Part shown: in pieces, positions 54,923-63,471 of the stretch | Layout of the letters: each line of letters begins with the position of its first letter | Numbering within the stretch: position 1 is the first letter of the stretch | Source of the DNA: an uncultured Winogradskyella sp. | GTDB taxonomy: Bacteria; Bacteroidota; Bacteroidia; Flavobacteriales; Flavobacteriaceae | Assembly (NCBI RefSeq): GCF_947501905.1 | Contig: NZ_CANMXL010000001.1 | Span: 558,001-622,000, forward strand | Direction: 5' to 3' | DNA length: 64,000 nucleotides | Made by a program: the position numbers and the translations under genes | Notes under the pieces: model-generated | Database searches by the model: none | Told to the model about the DNA's origin: nothing | What the model saw: the letters and a program-made list of their open reading frames with translations, nothing else

Positions 54923-55855
54923 TTATATATTTGTCCCCCAATTTTCTAATTCTTCTTCACTCCACAAATCTGGAAAGAAAATACGGCGTTGGTATTTTGG
55001 ATGCATGTATTTTTTCCAATCACTACCTCCAGTAGCTTCGCCATCACCAATACCACTTTCTATATAATGTTTTGCGGCATTATAATGTGCCATTACCCAT
55101 GTAACATTTACTGTATAATCATAATGTCGCATAGCCTTAACTAAATCTTGATCTTCTTGATCTTCTTTTGGTAGCTCTTTAAAGCGTGTCCACAAGTTTT
55201 TAGTATTGTATGTTTCCATAAACCTTAAAAATTCGTTCTTATAACGTTTTTCAAAGTTTACTAATAATGTAGATTTTTTTCCTGTTTTATGATCTTTCCC
55301 TGCTGCTTGCCAATACAAGTGTTCAAAGGCATGTGTATATGGCGTGTTTCTATCAATATCTTTTCTGAATCTATAGTCTATAAGATTAATTAATTCTGTA
55401 GAAGCAAATTCTATAAAACGATACTGAGCACTTTGAAAACCACTTGCTGGTGTTAGAGTATATCTAAATTTCATGTATTGCTCTACTTCCATACCTTCTC
55501 TCATAATATTGAAAGATGTGGTAAGCATATCAAAATATCTAGAAACTCGCATGATTTTACTTTCAAAAAAATCTGCTTTTAGATTTTCTTTTTCAGCAAC
55601 TTGAGATATTTCCCAAAGAATCATCTTAAAAATAAGCTCATTGATTTGATGATAGGCAATAAAAACCATCTCATCTGGCAAAGTAGTTCGTTGAGTTTGT
55701 AATCCTAGTAAAGCATCAGTTTGTATATAATCCCAATACGTTATAGGCTTACTATATAAAAGGCCCAGAAGATGGTCGTCTGTATCTTGGTCTATACCAT
55801 TATACTTTTCTTGAAGTGCTTTTATAATATGTGAATAGTCTGGTTGGTCTGACAT
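54923..55855 (-). CDS. Tryptophan 2,3-dioxygenase family protein
   Basis: A 310-residue heme dioxygenase of the TDO superfamily, opening tryptophan to N-formylkynurenine. Signature segments are DEMVFIAYHQINELIFKMIL, PASGFQSAQYRFIE (substrate pocket), and the C-terminal GEATGGSDWKKYMHPKYQRR, corresponding to the GTGGS ligand-binding loop. It begins five bases after the DUF3108 gene and is followed 14 bases later by the M23 gene. Later kynurenine-pathway enzymes are not in the window. The neighbourhood with HppD and HmgA 1 kb away fits an aromatic amino acid catabolism region. Confidence 0.92.
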   Translation of the reverse strand: MSDQPDYSHIIKALQEKYNGIDQDTDDHLLGLLYSKPITYWDYIQTDALLGLQTQRTTLPDEMVFIAYHQINELIFKMILWEISQVAEKENLKADFFESKIMRVSRYFDMLTTSFNIMREGMEVEQYMKFRYTLTPASGFQSAQYRFIEFASTELINLIDYRFRKDIDRNTPYTHAFEHLYWQAAGKDHKTGKKSTLLVNFEKRYKNEFLRFMETYNTKNLWTRFKELPKEDQEDQDLVKAMRHYDYTVNVTWVMAHYNAAKHYIESGIGDGEATGGSDWKKYMHPKYQRRIFFPDLWSEEELENWGTNI

Positions 55856-55860
55856 ATGTT

Positions 55861-56652
55861 TTAATCAAATTGAACTTCGAAAGAATGTTTAAGCCCTTTA
55901 TATTTTTCTAAATCTGCACGTAAAGAGCCTACAGCTAAATCTGCTTTTATCTTTAAAGGTATTTTATTTTTATCTGCACTTACCCATAACGTCAAACTTT
56001 CTTCTTCTTTAAAGACACGTCCAGCCATTACATAGGGTCTAAATTTAAGCGTTTTCACTTTTATTTTACTACCATTTAATTTGACTTTTATCGTTTCACG
56101 GCCCAAAAATTTAAGTTTGAATGGATAGTTCTCTTCATCAAAAAACATACTCAACTTTACAACATCTCCTTTTTTAATACTCTCAGTATCATAGTTATTT
56201 CTGAGGTAATAAAATGCAGAAACTAAATCTTGAACATTTGTATCAATGTCGACAGATTTTATTGTTTTATATTTTTTGTTATTGACTTTGGCTTTTTTGT
56301 TCTCATGGTCAAAAGCAATCTCAACATCTTTTTTGTGACCACCTTCGTCAATTTTTCTGATAAACTTATATGGCAAGCCCGTTTTTGTATCGAAATAACT
56401 TTCGTAACGATCTCTTACTTTAAAAAACCAATTTATAGCGCCAGTTGTTTTTCCTTTACCTACAACATGATAAACTGGCTTTCCGTCCAGGCTTTTTTCT
56501 TTAATATTTAATGTAGCTTCACCTGCTTTAAGCCATCCGCTATAACTCATACGAAACTTGAACCATTCTCCACTTTTAAAGGCAGATTCTTGCTGAGCTA
56601 CTACAAGTTGTAAGCTAACTATGGTAATAAAAAATAGTAAACACTTTTTCAT
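55861..56652 (-). CDS. DUF3108 periplasmic/outer-membrane protein
   Basis: The start is set at the ATG at 56652 (MKKCLLFFITIVSLQLVVAQ), giving 263 residues with a Sec signal peptide. The longer frame adds six non-signal residues. The mature part is a DUF3108 domain, mostly beta-strand: FKSGEWFKFRMSYSGWLKAGEATL, FFKVRDRYESYFDTKTGLPYKF, VSAFYYLRNNYD, and LTLWVSADKNKIPLKIKADL. The function of DUF3108 is not established. It is the first gene of the DUF3108-TDO-M23-pgi run. Confidence 0.88.
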   Translation of the reverse strand: MKKCLLFFITIVSLQLVVAQQESAFKSGEWFKFRMSYSGWLKAGEATLNIKEKSLDGKPVYHVVGKGKTTGAINWFFKVRDRYESYFDTKTGLPYKFIRKIDEGGHKKDVEIAFDHENKKAKVNNKKYKTIKSVDIDTNVQDLVSAFYYLRNNYDTESIKKGDVVKLSMFFDEENYPFKLKFLGRETIKVKLNGSKIKVKTLKFRPYVMAGRVFKEEESLTLWVSADKNKIPLKIKADLAVGSLRADLEKYKGLKHSFEVQFD

Positions 56653-56667
56653 AAAAAATCTGTAATA

Positions 56668-56675
56668 CAAATGTA
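56668..56675 (-). promoter_or_regulatory. Candidate -7 box for the DUF3108-TDO-M23-pgi run
   Basis: TACATTTG on the minus strand, 16 bases before the DUF3108 start codon. A -33 TTG is not apparent. Confidence 0.4.
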
Positions 56676-56746
56676 ACTTTTATATCTACATTTTATTAGT
56701 AATAGCATAACATTTACAATTACTATTCCAAAAGTATTAAAAGTAA

Positions 56747-56775
56747 AAAACACCGTCAATAGTTGACGGTGTTTT
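56747..56775 (-). terminator. Terminator of the hmgA-hppD operon
   Basis: A 13-bp stem (AAAACACCGTCAA / TTGACGGTGTTTT) with a three-base loop and a T run on the minus strand, 22 bases past the hppD stop. Confidence 0.88.
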
Positions 56776-56797
56776 AACGTAAATACAACATTGTATA

Positions 56798-57958
56798 TTA
56801 TAGTGTGCCGCGTTTGGCTTGTTCGCGTTCAATAGATTCAAATAAAGCCTTAAAATTTCCTGCGCCAAAGCCTTGTGCTCCCATGCGTTGGATAATTTCA
56901 AAAAATAATGTTGGTCTATCCTCTACAGGTTTTGTAAAAATCTGTAGCAAATACCCTTCTTCATCTGCATCTACCAAAATAGATAATCGCTGCAACTCAG
57001 CAATATCTTCTTTCATCATATCCATATGCACTCCTAATCGCTCTGGAATCATATCGTAATAAGATTGCGGTGGTGGTGGTAAAAACTCCACGCCCCGAGC
57101 CCTTAATTGAGCAACCGTTTTTATGATATCATCTGTTGCTACAGCAATATGTTGAACACCTGAGTCTTCATAAAAATCTAAATATTCTTCTATTTGCGAT
57201 TTTTTTGCAGCTTTCGCAGGTTCATTTATTGGGAACTTGATTCGACCATTACCATTACTCATTACTTTACTCATTAAGGCTGAATACTCAGTATGAATTT
57301 GCTTATCGTCAAAAGACAAAAAGTTAACAAAACCCATAACATCTTCGTACCATTTAACCCATTTGTTCATTTGACCCCAACCTACATTACCAACCATGTG
57401 GTCTATGTATTTTAAGCCAACTGGTTCTGGATTATAATCACTTTTCCACTCAACAAAACCTGGTAAAAACGCACCTTTATAATTTTTACGTTCTACAAAC
57501 ATATGTACGGTTTCTCCATAAGTATATATTCCAGCTCTAACGACCTCCCCAAAATCATCAGACTCAACTCTTGGTTCCATAAATGATTTTGCACCACGCT
57601 TAGTGGTTTCTTCGTAAGATTTTTTAGCATCATCTACCCAAAGCGCTACAACTTTAACGCCGTCGCCGTGCTTGACTATATGGTCATTTACTGGTGATTT
57701 ACTATTTAGAGGCGTCGTTAAGACAATTCTTATTTTGTCTTGCTTTAACACATAACTTACCTCGTCTTTTGACCCAGTTTCTAAACCTTTATATGCATAG
57801 GATTGAAAGCCAAATGCTGTTTTATAAAAATGTGCGGATTGTTTTGCATTACCTACATAGAACTCTACATAATCTGTTCCTAAAAGTGGTAAGAAATCTT
57901 GCGCGCCTTCAAATATTTTTTCCAGTCCATAATCGACTGATTTTACTTCTTTTGCCAT
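56798..57958 (-). CDS. hppD: 4-Hydroxyphenylpyruvate dioxygenase
   Basis: A 386-residue two-domain VOC-fold dioxygenase converting 4-hydroxyphenylpyruvate to homogentisate in tyrosine breakdown. Domain 1 (about 20-160) begins LGTDYVEFYVGNAKQSAHFY; domain 2 starts KYIDHMVGNV (first iron His). The second iron His is in SGVQHIAVATDDI and the iron Glu in PTLFFEIIQRMGAQGFGAGN. The C-terminal gate helix sequence FGAGNFKALFESIEREQ is typical. It follows hmgA by 46 bases on the same strand and ends at a strong terminator. Confidence 0.96.
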   Translation of the reverse strand: MAKEVKSVDYGLEKIFEGAQDFLPLLGTDYVEFYVGNAKQSAHFYKTAFGFQSYAYKGLETGSKDEVSYVLKQDKIRIVLTTPLNSKSPVNDHIVKHGDGVKVVALWVDDAKKSYEETTKRGAKSFMEPRVESDDFGEVVRAGIYTYGETVHMFVERKNYKGAFLPGFVEWKSDYNPEPVGLKYIDHMVGNVGWGQMNKWVKWYEDVMGFVNFLSFDDKQIHTEYSALMSKVMSNGNGRIKFPINEPAKAAKKSQIEEYLDFYEDSGVQHIAVATDDIIKTVAQLRARGVEFLPPPPQSYYDMIPERLGVHMDMMKEDIAELQRLSILVDADEEGYLLQIFTKPVEDRPTLFFEIIQRMGAQGFGAGNFKALFESIEREQAKRGTL

Positions 57959-58004
57959 GATTTAATTTTTAAAATATTTAATCAATTTTTTTGACTGTTG
58001 TTTT

Positions 58005-59162
58005 TTATTCTAACCAAGATTTATAGTAATCTTCATCAGCTATTTTTAAAGCTTCTTCTGTAACTTTTAGAGGCTTAAATGTATCTATCATCACAGCCAA
58101 TTCATCTGTTTTTACTTTGCCAATACTACGCTCCATAGCTCCAGGATGTGGTCCATGAGGTATGCCAGCTGGATGCAAAGAAATATGACCTTTGTCAATA
58201 TCATTACGGCTCATAAAATCACCATCAACATAATACAATACCTCATCACTATCTATATTGCTATGATTGTATGGTGCTGGCACTGCTAAAGGGTGATAAT
58301 CATACAACCTTGGTACAAAGCTGCAAACGACAAACGCATCAGTCTCAAAAGTTTGATGCACAGGTGGTGGTTGATGCACACGTCCTGTTATGGGCTCAAA
58401 GTCATGAATAGAAAATGCATACGGATAGTTATAGCCATCATAGCCCACTACATCAAAAGGATGCGAAGCATAGATCATATCAAAAATTTCGTCTTGCTTT
58501 TTTACTTTAATTAAAAATTCTCCCGACTCATTATACGTTTCTAGTTCTTGAGGCTGTCTTAAATCGCGTTCACAAAATGGTGAATGTTCTAATAATTGTC
58601 CAAACCAATTACGGTAACGCTTAGGCGTATAAATAGGACGATAAGACTCTACAATAAAAAGGCGATTGTCCTCAGTATCAAAATCTAGTTTGTAGATGAT
58701 ACCACGAGGTACTAATAGATAATCTCCATACTTGAAATCTAAATTTCCCAGATGTGTTCTTAATTTACCTGTTCCTTTATGAATGAAAATTAACTCATCT
58801 GCATCAGTATTTTTATAAAAATAATCTTTGGTTGAAGATTTTGGTGCTGATAAAATAATATTACAATCACTATTAGATAATACTATTTTTCGGCTCTGTA
58901 AATAATCGTTCTCTGGCTTCACTTTAAAACCATGCAAACGATAAGACTGCATATTATTGGCCTTCGCTATCTTTGGAGCAACGCTATATTGTCCTTTAAT
59001 TTCTTTGACTTGTGTTGGACGCTGTTCATGGTAGCTATTTGTTGACATCCCATCAAAGCCAATAGTTCCAAATAGTTGTTCGTAGTAAAAACTACCATCA
59101 GGTTTTTTGAATTGGGTATGTCGTTTAGGTGGAATTTCTCCGAGTTTATGATAAAATGGCAT
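58005..59162 (-). CDS. hmgA: Homogentisate 1,2-dioxygenase
   Basis: A 385-residue cupin-type iron dioxygenase opening homogentisate to maleylacetoacetate, the step after HppD. Matching segments are GTIGFDGMSTNSYHEQRPTQ, FIHKGTGKLRTHLG, YGDYLLVPRGI, and PYNHSNIDSDEVLYYVDGDF plus HPAGIPHGPHPGAMERS, which together provide the His and Glu iron ligands. It is shorter than the ~440-residue human and proteobacterial enzymes, as usual in Bacteroidota. Fumarylacetoacetase and maleylacetoacetate isomerase are not in the window. Upstream, 59163-59345 contains no convincing feature. Confidence 0.95.
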   Translation of the reverse strand: MPFYHKLGEIPPKRHTQFKKPDGSFYYEQLFGTIGFDGMSTNSYHEQRPTQVKEIKGQYSVAPKIAKANNMQSYRLHGFKVKPENDYLQSRKIVLSNSDCNIILSAPKSSTKDYFYKNTDADELIFIHKGTGKLRTHLGNLDFKYGDYLLVPRGIIYKLDFDTEDNRLFIVESYRPIYTPKRYRNWFGQLLEHSPFCERDLRQPQELETYNESGEFLIKVKKQDEIFDMIYASHPFDVVGYDGYNYPYAFSIHDFEPITGRVHQPPPVHQTFETDAFVVCSFVPRLYDYHPLAVPAPYNHSNIDSDEVLYYVDGDFMSRNDIDKGHISLHPAGIPHGPHPGAMERSIGKVKTDELAVMIDTFKPLKVTEEALKIADEDYYKSWLE

Positions 59163-59345
59163 TCTTGAATTGTTTAGATGTTATATTGTTTAGGCATATA
59201 AAGTAACACTTGCAATACCTGTCTCTAAAGTTACAAAAAATGCGTGCTTATTCTGGATTCCTTTTGATAAGGAAATGAAGGTAAAGTTTTAAATCTGTCC
59301 AGAATAGTGTCATAACTGTACAAATATCGGAAAATATGTGAAACC

Positions 59346-61589
59346 CTAAAACCAAAAACCAACATTAAAAAACCAGTAGCTCTCTTTTAATTCAGGTGAA
59401 ATTGTATACTTTGCCTCAATTGGTCCTAAAAATGTTTCTATAGAATAACCTAAAGCATAACCTGTATAATCTGGTACAGATATCCATTCGTCATCATCAA
59501 AAATGTTGTCTTCTATATTAGCAAAATTGCCAGATAACATGATATGATGCTTTTTAAACAATTCGTAATCTAGATTAATATCAGCTTTAACAAAGCTATT
59601 CCCGACTACTGATAAATAATCATATCCATAAAAAGAATCTATGTTATTTATAAAATTTTCGCCATAACCACCAAATGCAAAATTTAAGAAATTTGTTGAG
59701 CGATCTCCTAATTGAAATCCTCCAGAAGTTTTAAGATTAATAGACAACTTATCTAATGGGCTAAAGGCATAACCTATTTCGGCTTTTGCAATAGAAAAGG
59801 GTTCGAAATCATTATTGAAACCACTAGCTGTCAAATACCAATGTACATTACCATCAAACCAAAATCCATTATTTGGGAAATAACGATTATCGTACTTGTC
59901 TATTTTTAGATTTCCAAAAAGGCTAAAATAATCAGTATTCTCGAATGTAAAATCTTCTTCCGCATTGTTATTATTTAAGTTTTCGGTCGTGATTTTTAAT
60001 CGCTTATGCTCAACGCCTAAATTTATAGCAAACTCTTTTGCTAGCAAGGTTTGAAAGTACAACTGATTGGTTTGATCTTGAAGTTCGACATCTACTTTGT
60101 TTAGGTTAACTAAAAGAGGATCGTCTGGTTGCAACAGTAAATTTGCATTCACTCGTCTATCGAACTGATTATATCTAGATTTTAAACCTATACTAACGTA
60201 AAACCCTTTATCAATAAAATAATCAAAATCATACCTAATATTATCTCCAAGAACAATATCTAAAGCAGCTATATCATTCTTAGACAGCAAGCGTTTTTGA
60301 GATATATTTATCAAAGCCGCACTTTTATATAGACCATCATAGTGCACACCTAATTTTATAAATGTACTTGTTTCTGATTCTTTGATTTTTGCATCTAAAT
60401 CATAAACACCTTCTGTATCTGTAGGTAATAATTTATATCTAAATGCATCGAAATTGTTAGTTGCAACTAAGTTGTTTATCCCTCTATTTAGTTCATTATA
60501 ACTAATATCATCGTCTCCCTTAAGCTTTAATTTTCCTAAAACATAAGAACGCGTATAACGCTTATTACCTGAGACGTATGTGTTTCTAATTTTAATACTA
60601 TCCGTAATACTAAGGTGTTTTCTTACGGTAAAGTCTTTTTGGGTTTCTTTTAATTTCTTTAAAGCTTCTAATTGTTCTTTTGCTGCAGCTTCACCATTTT
60701 TAACAATGTCTCTTCCTTCTCCAAATGAAATAACCGAAAAATTAGTGATATCTGGTTTAATATAAATATCGGTAAGCTTTCGCTTTTCCTTCATATCATT
60801 AATAGTTCTAAAATTATTTATTTGTAGCAAGATATCTGGAGCAGAATTCAATGCTTCTCTATCTTTTAAATCATCTTGTACATCCACTCCAATAATAATA
60901 TCCATCCCTTTTGCCCTTAGCTCTTTAATAGGGTAGTTATTGGTAACACCGCCGTCTATATAAATTTTATTATCAATTACAACTGGCTGAAACAAGGAAG
61001 GAAACGCACCACTGGCTGCAACAGCTTCAGCTAAATTACCTGAATCCATAACTACAGGCTCTCCAGTTTCTATATTAGTTGCAATACAGAAAAAAGGAAT
61101 TGGCAAATCTTCAAAATTAGACACATCATTTACAGGAAGCATCATTTTGTATAATAGGTTATATACATTTTGCCCTCTTGACAAACCTGAGGGCAATGAA
61201 ATTTTAAACTTCTGAAAAGGAAGACTAACAGCATAGCGTTCGGAATTATTTCGTTCGGCTAAAGATTTTGATTTTCTAGAAAACTTATCGTTAATCAACA
61301 TATCAAAATCTATAGTTTTGAATAGTGAATCTAACTGTTTACCAGAATATCCAGATGAATACAACGACCCAATAATTGCTCCCATACTAGTACCTGCGAT
61401 GTAATCTACTTTAATACCTAAACTATCTATAACTTTTAAAGTACCTATATGCGCAAATCCTTTTGCACCACCACCACTTAAAACTAGACCTACTTTAGGT
61501 CTCTCAATCTCTTGAGCTCGTAATTGCAAACCTGAAAACATTAAGACAAGTAATCCAAAAACGATGATATGTTTAGTCTTAATTCTCAC
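59346..61589 (-). CDS. Patatin-like phospholipase fused to an outer-membrane barrel (PlpD/type Vd-like)
   Basis: I place the start at the GTG at 61589 (VRIKTKHIIVFGLLVLMFSG), one base after the uvrC stop, giving 747 residues with a good signal peptide. An ATG at 61637 would overlap uvrC by 47 bases and add a non-signal extension. Residues of about 30-310 form a patatin domain: glycine-rich oxyanion loop GLVLSGGGAKGFAHIG, nucleophile in GTSMGAIIG and the catalytic aspartate in YIDGGVTNN. A POTRA-like region (TYVSGNKRYTRSYVLGKL) and a 16-strand-type D15/BamA barrel ending SYWFFNVGFWF follow. This is the layout of PlpD/FplA phospholipases exposed through their own barrel. Confidence 0.92.
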   Translation of the reverse strand: MRIKTKHIIVFGLLVLMFSGLQLRAQEIERPKVGLVLSGGGAKGFAHIGTLKVIDSLGIKVDYIAGTSMGAIIGSLYSSGYSGKQLDSLFKTIDFDMLINDKFSRKSKSLAERNNSERYAVSLPFQKFKISLPSGLSRGQNVYNLLYKMMLPVNDVSNFEDLPIPFFCIATNIETGEPVVMDSGNLAEAVAASGAFPSLFQPVVIDNKIYIDGGVTNNYPIKELRAKGMDIIIGVDVQDDLKDREALNSAPDILLQINNFRTINDMKEKRKLTDIYIKPDITNFSVISFGEGRDIVKNGEAAAKEQLEALKKLKETQKDFTVRKHLSITDSIKIRNTYVSGNKRYTRSYVLGKLKLKGDDDISYNELNRGINNLVATNNFDAFRYKLLPTDTEGVYDLDAKIKESETSTFIKLGVHYDGLYKSAALINISQKRLLSKNDIAALDIVLGDNIRYDFDYFIDKGFYVSIGLKSRYNQFDRRVNANLLLQPDDPLLVNLNKVDVELQDQTNQLYFQTLLAKEFAINLGVEHKRLKITTENLNNNNAEEDFTFENTDYFSLFGNLKIDKYDNRYFPNNGFWFDGNVHWYLTASGFNNDFEPFSIAKAEIGYAFSPLDKLSINLKTSGGFQLGDRSTNFLNFAFGGYGENFINNIDSFYGYDYLSVVGNSFVKADINLDYELFKKHHIMLSGNFANIEDNIFDDDEWISVPDYTGYALGYSIETFLGPIEAKYTISPELKESYWFFNVGFWF

Positions 61590-61590
61590 T

Positions 61591-63384
61591 TTATTCTTTA
61601 TGGTAATAGTTATATACTTTATTGGCTCTCGATACACCTACAACTGTCTCGAGTTCATCTAGCTTAGCATTAGCAATTCGCTTTACAGTTTTAAACGCTT
61701 TCATCAAATCTACTATTGTTTGCTCACCAACACCAGGAATATTTTCTAACTCAGTTTTTAGTGCACCTTTACTTCTCCTATTTCTATGGTGTTCAATCCC
61801 AAAACGATGCGCTTCGTTTCTGAGTTGTTGAATAATCTTTAGTGTTTCGCTTTTTTTATCTAAATATAATGGAATTGGGTCATCTGGATAAAATAATTCT
61901 TCTAAACGTTTGGCTATACCGATGATTGCTATTTTTTTGCGCAAACCTAAAAGGTCTAAACTCTTTAATGCCGAAGATAATTGCCCTTTTCCGCCATCTA
62001 TAATTATAAGATGTGGTAATGGCTGGTCTTCTTCCAAGAGTCGTTTATATCTTCTATGCACTACCTCTTCCATAGACGCAAAATCATCTGGCCCTTCAAC
62101 AGTTTTTATATTAAAATGGCGATAATCTTTTTTGCTGGGCTTACCATTTTTAAAAACCACACAAGCGGCTACGGGATTTGTCCCTTGTATATTAGAATTA
62201 TCAAAACACTCGATATGTCTAGGCTCGTCAGACAAACGCAAATCTGCTTTCATCTGTGCCATAATACGATTAGCATGCCGGTCTGGATCAGTAATTTTAA
62301 TCTGCTTCATTTTATCCATACGATAATACTTAGCATTACGTATAGATAAATCTAAAATACTTTTCTTATCCCCAAGTTTAGGAACCGTTATCTTGATAGT
62401 ATCTCCCAACTCTACTTTAAAAGGCACATAGATTTCTTTACTATTAGAATGAAAACGTTGTCTGATTTCGGTAATTGCTATCTCTAACAATTCTTTATCT
62501 GTTTCTTGAAGTTTCTTTTTAATTTCTAGAGTATGTGACCTAATTATAGAACCATAAGACAATTGTAAAAAATTGATATATGCATAGCTCTCATCACTTA
62601 CAATAGAAAACACATCTACATTACTAATCTTAGGATTAACAACAGTAGACTTTGCTTGGTAATTTTCAAGAATATCCAATTTCTCTTTGACTTTTTGTGC
62701 ATCTTCAAACTGCATTTGTTCTGCATAAGTCTTCATTTGCTTTCTAAATTGCTGAAGTGAATCTTTAAAATTTCCTTTTAAAATTTCTCTAATCGCTGAA
62801 ATGTTTCCATGATATTGCGCTTCAGTTTCTAGACCTTCGCAAGCACCTTTACAGTTTCCTAAATGGTATTCTAAACAAACTTTAAACTTTCCTGCTTCAA
62901 CCTTCTGTTCTGTTAAATGATAATTACATGTTCTTAATTGATACAAGCCTTTAATTAAACCTAATAAAGTTTTTACAGTTTTCATACTTGTATATGGTCC
63001 AAAATATTCTGACCCATCTTTAATAACTCGACGTGTAGAAAACACTCTAGGAAAACGTTCTTTCTTGACACAAATCCAAGGATACGATTTGTCATCTTTA
63101 AGCAACACATTATAGCGCGGTTTATACTTCTTAATAAGATTGTTCTCTAATAACAGTGCATCACTCTCTGTCTCAACCACAATATGCTTTACCGAAACTA
63201 TTTTCTTAACCAAAACACGGGTTTTACCATAATCGTGATGTTTAGTAAAATAAGAGCTTACACGCTTTTTTATATTCTTAGCTTTACCAACATAAATTAA
63301 GTTATCATCAGCATCAAAATACTGATAGACACCTGGTTGATGAGGTAAGGTTTTTATCTGAATATCTAAAGCAGTTTCGGACAT
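61591..63384 (-). CDS. uvrC: UvrABC system endonuclease UvrC
   Basis: A 597-residue nucleotide-excision-repair nuclease. The N-terminal GIY-YIG domain (PGVYQYFDADDNLIYVGKAK) makes the 3' incision. The UvrB-binding UVR motif lies near residues 205-240 (KQMKTYAEQMQFEDAQKVKEKL), and the RNase-H-like domain making the 5' incision includes ECFDNSNIQGTNPVAACVVF and LIIDGGKGQL. The tail is the double helix-hairpin-helix ELENIPGVGEQTIVDLMKAF. The zinc/iron cysteine cluster is present as CNYHL...CLEYHLGNCKGAC. Standard length. Divergent from rimK; the downstream patatin gene begins one base after its stop. Confidence 0.97.
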   Translation of the reverse strand: MSETALDIQIKTLPHQPGVYQYFDADDNLIYVGKAKNIKKRVSSYFTKHHDYGKTRVLVKKIVSVKHIVVETESDALLLENNLIKKYKPRYNVLLKDDKSYPWICVKKERFPRVFSTRRVIKDGSEYFGPYTSMKTVKTLLGLIKGLYQLRTCNYHLTEQKVEAGKFKVCLEYHLGNCKGACEGLETEAQYHGNISAIREILKGNFKDSLQQFRKQMKTYAEQMQFEDAQKVKEKLDILENYQAKSTVVNPKISNVDVFSIVSDESYAYINFLQLSYGSIIRSHTLEIKKKLQETDKELLEIAITEIRQRFHSNSKEIYVPFKVELGDTIKITVPKLGDKKSILDLSIRNAKYYRMDKMKQIKITDPDRHANRIMAQMKADLRLSDEPRHIECFDNSNIQGTNPVAACVVFKNGKPSKKDYRHFNIKTVEGPDDFASMEEVVHRRYKRLLEEDQPLPHLIIIDGGKGQLSSALKSLDLLGLRKKIAIIGIAKRLEELFYPDDPIPLYLDKKSETLKIIQQLRNEAHRFGIEHHRNRRSKGALKTELENIPGVGEQTIVDLMKAFKTVKRIANAKLDELETVVGVSRANKVYNYYHKE

Positions 63385-63422
63385 GTATTCAAAGGTATAT
63401 AAAAGTTAAGAGTTATATAAGT

Positions 63423-63452
63423 TTGACTAACTCTAAATACTTTTTAACTTTA
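63423..63452 (+). promoter_or_regulatory. Promoter of rimK
   Basis: TTG, 19 bases, TAACTTTA on the plus strand (one mismatch in the -7 box), about 19 bases before the start codon. Confidence 0.55.
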
Positions 63453-63471
63453 GCATTTTAAGCACCACAAA

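Noticed and set aside
63390..63397. TACCTTTG on the minus strand as a -7 box for uvrC
   Set aside because: It would place the transcription start on the uvrC start codon, and no -33 element is present. A leaderless mRNA is possible but unsupported.
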